Below, piece by piece: positions 1-5,204 of a DNA stretch of 5,204 nucleotides. The DNA is from Alphaproteobacteria bacterium (GTDB lineage: Bacteria > Pseudomonadota > Alphaproteobacteria > Micavibrionales > Micavibrionaceae): positions 1 to 5,204 of the forward strand of contig DAOWDF010000092.1 of assembly GCA_030639165.1 (NCBI GenBank), read 5' to 3'. How positions within the stretch are numbered: the stretch's first letter is position 1; each line of letters opens with the position of its first letter. The notes under the pieces are model-generated. The model ran no database searches. It saw only the letters and a list, made by a program, of their open reading frames with translations, and was not told the DNA's origin. Position numbers and translations under genes: made by a program.

Positions 1-817
1 GAATCCCCGGGAAAATAGCAGAGTTAATCTTTTTGAATATATCAAGATCATTAGTCAAAATCATTCCACCACGAGGCCCGCGCAAAGTTTTATGCGTGGT
101 GGTTGTTGTAACATGTGCGTGCTCGATAGGAGATGGATAAGTACCAGCAGCGATCAGACCCGCATAATGCGCCATATCAACGAAAAGATAAGCACCGATA
201 CTGTCGGCAATCTCGCGGAAACGTTTGAAATCAATGTGACGAGGATATGCAGATGCACCTGCAACTATCATCTTTGGCTTATGTTCTTTAGCTAGACGCT
301 CAACCTCATCATAATCAATCAGCGAGTCGCTTTCGCGCACACCATATTGAATGGCATTAAACCATTTACCTGACTGGTTAGGGGCTGCGCCATGGGTTAA
401 GTGACCACCAGCAGCAAGGCTCATCCCAAGGATAGTATCACCCGGTTGTAGCAATGCCATCATAACGCCCTGATTAGCCTGTGAGCCAGAGTTAGGCTGC
501 ACATTAGCATATTTTGCTCCGAATAATTCCTTCGCGCGATTACGAGCCAAGTCCTCAACAACATCAGAAAACTCACAACCACCATAATAGCGTCTACCCG
601 GATAGCCTTCCGCGTATTTATTAGTAAAAACTGATCCTTGAGCCTGCATAACTGCACGAGACACAATATTTTCCGAAGCAATAAGCTCTATTTGTGATTG
701 CTGGCGTTTGAGCTCGCCTTTAATCGCGCCAAATACCGCAGCATCTCTGCTCTCTAGCTCTTCAGTGAAAAAGCCATTATCATCAAAGTTTTCTATATTT
801 TCTGCTGCATTGCTCAT
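1..817 (-). CDS. glyA: Serine hydroxymethyltransferase, N-terminal 272 residues (runs off left edge)
   Basis: This PLP enzyme converts serine and tetrahydrofolate to glycine and 5,10-methylene-THF in the cytoplasm, supplying one-carbon units and glycine. I translated the minus strand from ATG at 817-815 and the frame stays open to the window edge. Family landmarks in order are ELIASEN (44-50), NKYAEGYPGRRYYGGCE (66-82, with substrate-contact Y68 and E70), QPNSGSQAN (107-115), VDMAHYAGL (213-221, with D214 and H217 at the PLP-pocket positions) and TTTTTHKTLRGPRGG, where K243 is the Schiff-base lysine (K229 in E. coli). The numbering shift of about 14 reflects a longer N-terminus, common in alphaproteobacterial GlyA. 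About 150-160 C-terminal residues lie outside the window. An AAGGA Shine-Dalgarno sequence (833-829) sits 11 bases before the start. The gene follows rpiB by 30 bases, so co-transcription is likely. No frameshift or missing catalytic residue is seen. Confidence 0.97.
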   Translation of the reverse strand, partial: MSNAAENIENFDDNGFFTEELESRDAAVFGAIKGELKRQQSQIELIASENIVSRAVMQAQGSVFTNKYAEGYPGRRYYGGCEFSDVVEDLARNRAKELFGAKYANVQPNSGSQANQGVMMALLQPGDTILGMSLAAGGHLTHGAAPNQSGKWFNAIQYGVRESDSLIDYDEVERLAKEHKPKMIVAGASAYPRHIDFKRFREIADSIGAYLFVDMAHYAGLIAAGTYPSPIEHAHVTTTTTHKTLRGPRGGMILTNDLDIFKKINSAIFPGI

Positions 818-847
818 AGTATTGAGTATCCTTCTTTATAAAATTAG

Positions 848-1282
848 TTAATCTGTTATTGATAATTTTTCGAGGCGAGCATCGTGACGGCCGCCCTCAT
901 ATCCTGTGCTGATAAATGTGTCAATGATATCAAGGGCAACCTCTCTGCCGATAATGCGCGCGCCTAAAACTAAGACATTGGCATCATTATGCAGGCGCGT
1001 TCTTAATGCCATAGTGCTGTCGGTGCAAAGCGCAGCACGAACGCTTGGATAGCGATTAGCCGCAATAGACATGCCTATACCTGTTCCGCAAATCAGAATA
1101 GCACTGTCGATTTCACCATTAGTAATAGCTCTCGCGACTTTTTGTGCGTAATCGGGGTAATCTACTGAACTAGGGGAATCTGTGCCGAAATCGGCAAATT
1201 CTATACGCCCAGCATAATGAAGCTTTATTGCTTCTTTAAGCTCATAGCCACCATGATCACAAGCAATAGCAATTTTATCCAT
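848..1282 (-). CDS. rpiB: Ribose-5-phosphate isomerase B
   Basis: This enzyme interconverts ribose 5-phosphate and ribulose 5-phosphate in the non-oxidative pentose phosphate pathway. The 144-residue protein is full length for the RpiB/LacAB family. Visible motifs are the N-terminal ACDHGG (D9 and H10, phosphate/substrate contacts), VDYPDYA (40-46), the anion-hole loop CGTGIGMSIAANR (65-77) with C65 as the catalytic base, the ALCTD strand (84-88), and HNDANVLVLGAR (98-109), where H98 matches the ring-opening histidine of E. coli RpiB (H99). R132 and R136 near the C-terminus match phosphate-binding arginines. Cys at 65 favours true RpiB over galactose-6-phosphate isomerase LacA/LacB. A GAGG Shine-Dalgarno sequence (1292-1289) six bases before the ATG supports the start. 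It lies 52 bases after the small protein gene and 30 bases before glyA, a neighbour pairing common in alphaproteobacteria. Confidence 0.96.
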   Translation of the reverse strand: MDKIAIACDHGGYELKEAIKLHYAGRIEFADFGTDSPSSVDYPDYAQKVARAITNGEIDSAILICGTGIGMSIAANRYPSVRAALCTDSTMALRTRLHNDANVLVLGARIIGREVALDIIDTFISTGYEGGRHDARLEKLSITD

Positions 1283-1334
1283 AAAATACCTCGTCTACAT
1301 ATAGAAGTGAGAGTTATTTATACGACTCTATGCC

Positions 1335-1538
1335 CTATAAAATCAAACCCTTTTTCTTCAATACATACTCAAGACGTTTTAGAGCATTTTTTTGCAATAT
1401 TTCTTTTGGGCTTGCTTTGGGGCCTTGGATAGAAATCTCGGTGAGCGTAGCAATATCCATTGCGGATACCTTCACCACATTACCAACGGGGTGAAATTCT
1501 ATAATAATTTCACGACCATTAAGAATATCAGATGCCAT
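1335..1538 (-). CDS. Small conserved alphaproteobacterial protein (DUF6898-like), function unknown
   Basis: This is a 67-residue protein with no signal peptide, membrane segment or cysteine. The core reads REIIIEFHPVGNVVKVSAMDIATLTEISIQGP (9-40), probably beta-rich, followed by a lysine-rich helix ending LKRLEYVLKKKGLIL. From memory it resembles a small family found beside glyA/rpiB-type loci in alphaproteobacteria (DUF6898). Some of its members carry a misleading serine hydroxymethyltransferase label in databases; there is no SHMT domain here. The family name is recalled, not checked. The ATG at 1538 lies only 8 bases after the stop of the MarR gene, and no good Shine-Dalgarno sequence is visible, so it may be translated by coupling to the upstream gene. 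The reading frame sits in an otherwise unoccupied operon slot with the same orientation and tight spacing, which supports it being real. No function can be assigned. Confidence 0.78.
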   Translation of the reverse strand: MASDILNGREIIIEFHPVGNVVKVSAMDIATLTEISIQGPKASPKEILQKNALKRLEYVLKKKGLIL

Positions 1539-1546
1539 GGCTAAAA

Positions 1547-2005
1547 CTAAAAACCTGCACTGAAGTTAGTCTGCTGCGCCCAGAAACGTTCCAGCATTTT
1601 TAGAGTGTTATTAAGCTCGTTTAAGCGCTCACTTGATATTTCACTACCTTGAATTTGCTCTTCATGGCGATCAAACATATCGGAGATCATCTTGCACAAT
1701 TCTTTGCCTTTTTCTGATAGCTTTACGCGTATTGAGCGCTTATCATGCACAGAGCGTTCCTGCACAAGATATTCATTCTCAACCATTTTCTTAACATTGT
1801 AAGAAACGTTAGAACCCAAATAGTAGCCACGTATAGTTAGCTCTCCAACGGTCATTTCTTCTTCGCCAACATTATATAAAATCATACATTGAACGTTATT
1901 AATGTCTTGTATGTTTTTCTTATCAAGCTCGACCTTTAAAACGTCCAAAAAGTGACGGTGTAAACGCTCTATAAGCTGAATTGATTCATAATAAGGTGAA
2001 GTCAC
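1547..2005 (-). CDS. MarR-family winged-helix regulator, LdtR-like
   Basis: This is a predicted 152-residue cytoplasmic DNA-binding repressor or activator. A GTG start at 2005 is chosen because GGAG (2016-2013) stands seven bases upstream. The next upstream ATG, at 2068, would add 21 lysine- and tyrosine-rich residues translated from AT-rich promoter DNA. From the GTG, helical dimerisation segments come first (5-30), then DINNVQCMILYNVG (34-47), the helix-turn-helix with MTVGELTIRGYYLGSNVSYNVKKMV (51-75, recognition helix about 63-75), and the wing with HDKRS (87-91), matching the MarR D-x-R wing motif. The C-terminal helix (about 108-145) completes the dimer interface. The RGYYLGSNVSYN block resembles the alphaproteobacterial LdtR group, known from Liberibacter and rhizobia. 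The assignment to LdtR itself is inference. The gene is divergent from hemB and leads the small gene-rpiB-glyA operon. Autoregulation through the palindromes at 2043-2083 is plausible. Ligand unknown. Confidence 0.9.
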   Translation of the reverse strand: MTSPYYESIQLIERLHRHFLDVLKVELDKKNIQDINNVQCMILYNVGEEEMTVGELTIRGYYLGSNVSYNVKKMVENEYLVQERSVHDKRSIRVKLSEKGKELCKMISDMFDRHEEQIQGSEISSERLNELNNTLKMLERFWAQQTNFSAGF

Positions 2006-2012
2006 GGTATAT

Positions 2013-2016
2013 CTCC
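2013..2016 (-). promoter_or_regulatory. Shine-Dalgarno that fixes the GTG start of the MarR gene
   Basis: On the minus strand GGAG is followed by seven bases and then GTG ACT TCA at 2005. This is the best ribosome binding site in the region. It decides for the GTG over the ATG at 2068, which has no comparable site and lies within the promoter region. Confidence 0.8.
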
Positions 2017-2042
2017 AAATAATTTTACTATATATTTTATAC

Positions 2043-2083
2043 TTATGATCATAATTAAGATTGATCAAAGCTCAAAGTACTTT
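2043..2083. promoter_or_regulatory. Cluster of three perfect palindromes, candidate operators
   Basis: Three exact inverted repeats without spacers lie between the divergent MarR and hemB genes: TTATGATCATAA (2043-2054), TTGATCAA (2061-2068) and AAAGTACTTT (2074-2083). Their centres are 16 and 14 bases apart. The second covers the candidate hemB -35 box and the third fills the spacer up to its -10 box. The first lies toward the MarR gene, whose own core promoter I could not fix (TATAAA at 2041-2036 is one -10 candidate). MarR dimers bind short palindromes, so binding here could control both directions. The palindromes are read directly; operator function is inference. AT-rich DNA raises the chance of fortuitous palindromes. 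Confidence 0.45.
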
Positions 2084-2089
2084 TATATA
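2061..2089 (+). promoter_or_regulatory. Candidate sigma-70 promoter of hemB
   Basis: TTGATC (2061-2066) and TATATA (2084-2089) are separated by exactly 17 bases, with four of six consensus matches each. Transcription would begin near 2096-2097, leaving a leader of about 35 bases before the hemB ATG at 2132. The whole region is AT-rich, so chance -10 matches are common. Confidence 0.4.
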
Positions 2090-2131
2090 TCTTTTATATT
2101 AAAACAACGTAAAAAAATAATAGAAATTAAT

Positions 2132-3127
2132 ATGATTAACAGCTCATACCCATCGAAACGCATGCGCAGGCTACGCTCACAGCCATGGATCAGAGATTTA
2201 GTGTCTGAAAATAATATCAGCATTAATGATCTTATTTGGCCAGCATTTGTCATAGAAGGCAAAAATAAGCGCGAGCGCATTGATTCGATGCCGCATGTTG
2301 AGCGATATTCTATTGATATTTTAATTAAAGAAGTGAAAATCGCACGAGATTTAGGCATTTATGCTATCGCACTATTTCCTGTAACTGCGAGTGATAAAAA
2401 GTCGGATGATGGGCGTGAAGCGTATAATCCAGATAATTTAATTTGCCGCGCTATAAGGTCTTTAAAAGATTGCGTGTCTGATATTGGAATTATTACCGAT
2501 GTAGCGCTTGACCCCTACACTACTCATGGGCATGACGGAATAATAGAAAATGGCGAGATACTAAACGACAAAACCGTCGATATACTTTGTAAGCAAGCTC
2601 TTGTGCAGGCCGAGGCAGGCACAGATATAATAGCTCCATCTGACATGATGGATGGGCGTGTTGGCGCAATCAGGGAAACCCTTGATCAACATGACAAATA
2701 CAACGTGATGATAATGGCTTATGCTGCAAAATATGCGTCTTGCTTTTACGGCCCATTCCGTGACGCAGTGCAATCATCCTCGGCGTTGCAAGGTGATAAG
2801 AAGACTTACCAGATGAACCCTGCTAATTCGGATGAAGCGTTGCAGGAAGTTGCGCTAGACTTACAAGAAGGCGCGGATATGGTAATGGTCAAACCTGGAA
2901 TGCCATATCTGGATATAATAGCTCGCGTTAAGCAAGAATTTAAGGCACCGGCCTTTGCTTATCAAGTTAGCGGTGAATACGCGATGATGCGGGCGGCTGC
3001 GAATAATGGCTGGCTGGATTATGACGCAGCAATTATGGAGAGCATGATGGCATTCAAACGCGCGGGAGCAGATGGCGTATTAACGTATGCCGCGCGGGAC
3101 GTTGCTAAGTTGTTGCTATCAAAATAA
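2132..3127 (+). CDS. hemB: Porphobilinogen synthase (delta-aminolevulinic acid dehydratase), Mg-type
   Basis: This enzyme condenses two 5-aminolevulinate molecules to porphobilinogen, the second step of tetrapyrrole synthesis, in the cytoplasm. The ATG at 2132 gives 331 residues, the usual length. An in-frame ATG at 2045 would add 29 lysine/isoleucine-rich residues that overlap the promoter, so it is rejected. Markers are RMRRLR (10-15), LIWPAFVIEG (34-43), ALFPV (80-84), the metal-site segment DVALDPYTTHGHDG (123-136), IIAPSDMMDGRV (166-177), IMAYAAKYASCFYGPFRDA (194-212) with Schiff-base K200, MVKPGMPYLD (252-261) with the second active-site K254, and YQVSGEYAMM (277-286). The positions that hold three zinc-binding cysteines in E. 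coli are A125, D127 and D135 here, the pattern of the Mg-dependent enzymes of Pseudomonas and alphaproteobacteria. No strong Shine-Dalgarno sequence precedes the start. The gene is divergent from the MarR regulator. No defect seen. Confidence 0.96.
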   Translation: MINSSYPSKRMRRLRSQPWIRDLVSENNISINDLIWPAFVIEGKNKRERIDSMPHVERYSIDILIKEVKIARDLGIYAIALFPVTASDKKSDDGREAYNPDNLICRAIRSLKDCVSDIGIITDVALDPYTTHGHDGIIENGEILNDKTVDILCKQALVQAEAGTDIIAPSDMMDGRVGAIRETLDQHDKYNVMIMAYAAKYASCFYGPFRDAVQSSSALQGDKKTYQMNPANSDEALQEVALDLQEGADMVMVKPGMPYLDIIARVKQEFKAPAFAYQVSGEYAMMRAAANNGWLDYDAAIMESMMAFKRAGADGVLTYAARDVAKLLLSK

Positions 3128-3139
3128 TTTTCTATCTTC

Positions 3140-3168
3140 TTGATTATTAGAGCAGAAACAATCATAAT
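3140..3168 (+). promoter_or_regulatory. Candidate sigma-70 promoter of motAB
   Basis: TTGATT (3140-3145, four of six consensus) and CATAAT (3163-3168, five of six) are separated by 17 bases in the 127-base gap after hemB. A start near 3175 would leave a leader of about 80 bases before motA. It supports motAB as a unit separate from hemB, although read-through is possible since I see no intrinsic terminator in the gap. Confidence 0.4.
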
Positions 3169-3254
3169 GAGTGTATGTTTCATCTATAAATTCTAATGAA
3201 ATTCTTCTGCGTACATCTTGTCATATCGTTTAAGTTTGAGGATAGAACTATATA

Positions 3255-4145
3255 ATGAAGCTACTCGGAATTTTTCTAGTTTTCGCCTGTACCTTTGGAG
3301 GCCTTGTTCTTACCGCTGGCTTTGAAAAAGCTATGCATTTGACTATGGGAGTTATACTGCCTGCTGCCCCTGGTGAGATAGTGGTGATTATGGGGTGTGC
3401 TATTGCCGCCTTTATGATCGCAAACTCTATGGATACGATCAAAGGCACATTGAAGTATTTCAACAGCCTTATAAAGCCAGTCGCCTATTCAAAAGAGGAT
3501 TATATAGAGCAACTCAGCATGATGTTTGTTGTTTTCAAGCTCGCACGTACAAAGGGGCTCCTTGCGCTTGAAAAGCATGTGGAGAACCCGCATGAAAGCG
3601 ACCTGTTTGACCAATTCCCTAAATTCCATGGCAATCACCATGCGCTGGATTTCTTATGTGATTATTTGCGAATCGTATCTCTGGGTAATGAAGATCCTGT
3701 GCAAATAGGGGCGCTTATGGATAAAGAGATAGAGCAAATATCTCATCATGAACATCACCCCGCCCATGCGGTTCACCATATGGCAGAAGGTATTCCTGCG
3801 CTTGGTATTGTGGCCGCGGTTCTTGGGGTTATTAAAACAATGGCGTCTATCTCCGAACCACCAGAAGTTCTTGGTAAGCTTATCGGGGGGGCGCTGGTTG
3901 GGACTTTACTTGGTGTTTGGCTGTCTTATGGTATTTTTGGCCCAATTGCTCTGGCTATGGAGGAGAAGGCTGGCTCAGAAGTTATGTACTACAGATCCAT
4001 AAGAGCTGGGCTAGTTGCATATCTGAGCGGGGCTGCGCCACAGACTGCGGTTGAGTTTGCAAGAAAAGCTTTGCCCCACAACCTACAGCCTGGCTTCCTT
4101 GAGCTTGAGGAAATATTGAACGAGATCCCTGCTCCCACAGGTTAA
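3255..4145 (+). CDS. motA: Flagellar stator protein MotA
   Basis: MotA is the inner-membrane stator subunit that, with MotB, forms the proton channel driving the flagellar rotor through contact with FliG. At 296 residues it matches the E. coli length (295). Membrane segments are visible at about 1-22, 34-56, 178-198 and 207-232, with the large cytoplasmic loop between the second and third. Key residues are present: R98 and E106 in FKLARTKGLLALEKH (R90 and E98 of E. coli, which interact with FliG), P181 in GIPALGIVAAVLGVIKTM and P230 in GIFGPIA (P173 and P222 of E. coli, required for torque). The loop carries an unusual histidine run just before the third membrane segment (H164-H175, seven histidines in twelve residues). 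GAGG at 3238-3241 is a somewhat distant Shine-Dalgarno sequence, 13 bases before the ATG. motB follows after 15 bases, forming an operon. Confidence 0.96.
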   Translation: MKLLGIFLVFACTFGGLVLTAGFEKAMHLTMGVILPAAPGEIVVIMGCAIAAFMIANSMDTIKGTLKYFNSLIKPVAYSKEDYIEQLSMMFVVFKLARTKGLLALEKHVENPHESDLFDQFPKFHGNHHALDFLCDYLRIVSLGNEDPVQIGALMDKEIEQISHHEHHPAHAVHHMAEGIPALGIVAAVLGVIKTMASISEPPEVLGKLIGGALVGTLLGVWLSYGIFGPIALAMEEKAGSEVMYYRSIRAGLVAYLSGAAPQTAVEFARKALPHNLQPGFLELEEILNEIPAPTG

Positions 4146-4160
4146 GGACGAAAGCATTAA

Positions 4161-5156
4161 ATGCAAGATAGATGCGAAATAAAGATTGAGGTTATAACAC
4201 TTCCATATGTGCATAATGGCGGCGCATGGAAGGTTGCTTATGCCGACTTCGTTACTGCGATGATGGCATTTTTCCTGCTTATGTGGCTGTTAAATGCAAC
4301 AACTAAGGATGAGCGAGAGGCTCTTTCGGATTATTTTAACCCAAGCCACCCTATGGTATCAAGTGATACTAGCGGCGCAGGCGGCGTTATGGGCGGGCTT
4401 ACTATGTCACCAGAGGGTTCGATGGCCTCAATGAAAAATCCTTTAATACCCATGGAATCATCAAGTGACCGTAAACGCGGCACAGAAGTAAAATCAACCG
4501 TAGCTAAAAAACGTGAGAAGGCTGAGAAAAAGCGTTTCAACAAAACTGCTGATAAATTAAAGGCAGCGATACGCGATGATAGTGAGCTAAAAAAGATCGC
4601 TAATAATATAGTGGTTGATATAACGGATGAAGGTTTGAGAATTCAAATTATAGATCAGGATGGATCATCTATGTTCCCCCCTGGTGGATCGCGGATGTTT
4701 GAAAAGACGCGGCTCTTATTGAACAAAATCACCGATATTGCACTTGATATGCCTAACGATATTTCGATTCGCGGGCATACTGATGCTTCGCACTATGCAG
4801 AGGGCGCTAAATACACTAACTGGGAGCTATCAAGCGATAGAGCAAATGCCTCGCGCAGGGCTATGCTAGAACATGGTCTGCCGAAGGAGCGCATAAGCAA
4901 TGTAATGGGTAATGCCGCCACCAAGCCATTAATAGTTGATAACCCGCTTGATCCTAGAAACCGCAGAATTACACTTATATTGCTTAATGAAGATGTGGCC
5001 GAACTCCCGACTTCAGAAGATGAAGAGGATATCAGTGAAGAATATCAAGAAATTGAAAATGAAGATGACTATTATGAAGAATTAGATATTCAAGATTTAC
5101 CTGACCTGCCCGCGGATCCGTTCGAAAGAACCCCAGGCGCGGTTGAATTCCCTTAA
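4161..5156 (+). CDS. motB: Flagellar stator protein MotB
   Basis: MotB is the stator subunit that carries the proton-binding aspartate and anchors the motor to peptidoglycan. It has 331 residues. A short cytoplasmic N-terminus leads to HNGGAWKVAYADFVTAMMAFFLLMWLLNAT (18-47), the signature single membrane segment with D29 equivalent to D32 of E. coli. A plug-like segment EREALSDYFNP (51-61), a Gly/Met/Ser-rich and then Lys-rich linker (62-135), and an OmpA-like peptidoglycan-binding domain follow (about 145-276). That domain shows IRGHTDAS (203-210, D208), NWELSSDRANASRRAML (220-236, R227) and RNRRITLILL (266-275). The C-terminus is a strongly acidic tail (286-315) and then a proline-containing end, not typical of E. 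coli MotB. The first 20 residues lack the usual Lys-rich stretch of the family. AAGGA (4144-4148), overlapping the motA stop, is the probable Shine-Dalgarno sequence, 12 bases before the ATG. The acidic tail is predicted to be periplasmic. Confidence 0.96.
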   Translation: MQDRCEIKIEVITLPYVHNGGAWKVAYADFVTAMMAFFLLMWLLNATTKDEREALSDYFNPSHPMVSSDTSGAGGVMGGLTMSPEGSMASMKNPLIPMESSSDRKRGTEVKSTVAKKREKAEKKRFNKTADKLKAAIRDDSELKKIANNIVVDITDEGLRIQIIDQDGSSMFPPGGSRMFEKTRLLLNKITDIALDMPNDISIRGHTDASHYAEGAKYTNWELSSDRANASRRAMLEHGLPKERISNVMGNAATKPLIVDNPLDPRNRRITLILLNEDVAELPTSEDEEDISEEYQEIENEDDYYEELDIQDLPDLPADPFERTPGAVEFP

Positions 5157-5177
5157 ACACATAGGTAAGAGCTATAA

Positions 5178-5204
5178 ATGTCACTGCGTATATTAAAAAT
5201 AATC
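5178..5204 (+). CDS. Start of an unidentified gene downstream of motB (runs off right edge)
   Basis: An ATG 21 bases after the motB stop opens a frame reading MSLRILKII to the window end. AAGAG (5167-5171) six bases upstream could serve as a Shine-Dalgarno sequence. The same strand and short gap suggest that it belongs to the motAB operon. A short basic then hydrophobic start would fit a signal peptide or membrane anchor, but nine residues cannot identify it, and it could also be a chance ATG. Confidence 0.45.

Noticed and set aside
92..295. Plus-strand open frame of 67 codons within glyA
   Set aside because: It is antisense to well-conserved GlyA sequence, including the Schiff-base lysine region, and resembles no protein family.
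1310..1329. Inverted repeat AGAGT...ACTCT between the small gene and rpiB
   Set aside because: The stem is only five base pairs with a ten-base AT loop and no T-run, too weak for a terminator or regulatory hairpin.
2006..2068. Upstream extension of the MarR protein from ATG at 2068
   Set aside because: The added residues do not resemble the family, and a strong Shine-Dalgarno sequence points to GTG at 2005.
2045..2131. Upstream in-frame extension of hemB from ATG at 2045
   Set aside because: It would add 29 residues of low-complexity Lys/Ile/Tyr sequence encoded by promoter DNA, exceeds the usual family length, and overlaps the palindromes and -10 box.
3128..3254. Possible terminator or small RNA between hemB and motA
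   Set aside because: No stem of useful length followed by a T-run is visible; only 3-4 base-pair stems occur.
3251..3256. Perfect TATAAT just at the motA start
   Set aside because: It overlaps the ATG, so transcription would begin inside the gene. TTGTCA at 3218-3223 is not at a usable distance from it.
3526..4002. Two short plus-strand open frames overlapping motA in another frame
   Set aside because: They lie inside a complete, conserved motA and have no recognisable domain or ribosome binding site.

Overview
The window reads as chromosomal DNA from a low-to-moderate GC alphaproteobacterium with a flagellar motor. The evidence is the Mg-type (aspartate) HemB, the alphaproteobacterial style of the MarR regulator (DINNVQ, RGYYLGSNVSYN), a small alphaproteobacterial conserved protein, and the rpiB-glyA pairing. 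I cannot place it below class from sequence alone. There are no mobile elements, tRNAs, rRNAs, CRISPR arrays or large repeats. No gene-free stretch exceeds 130 bases.

Left half, minus strand, read from 2005 down to 1: a MarR-family regulator (GTG start at 2005), a 67-residue conserved small protein, rpiB (ribose-5-phosphate isomerase B) and glyA (serine hydroxymethyltransferase). glyA runs off the left edge, so only its first 272 residues are present. Gaps of 8, 52 and 30 bases suggest a single operon.

Centre, 2006-2131: a very AT-rich divergent intergenic region. It holds a candidate hemB promoter and three perfect short palindromes within 41 bases (2043-2054, 2061-2068, 2074-2083). These are plausible operators through which the MarR protein could control both directions.

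Right half, plus strand: hemB (porphobilinogen synthase), then a 127-base gap with a candidate promoter, then motA and motB (flagellar stator, 15 bases apart), and the first nine codons of an unidentified gene at the right edge.

The genes fit together in one respect. GlyA makes glycine, and alphaproteobacteria normally build 5-aminolevulinate from glycine and succinyl-CoA, which HemB then condenses. Glycine supply and the second haem step are therefore transcribed away from a shared regulatory region beside a regulator gene. motAB looks like a separate unit. I see no clear undescribed system. The points most worth a second look are the palindrome cluster, the small conserved protein, the strongly acidic MotB tail and the histidine cluster in MotA.
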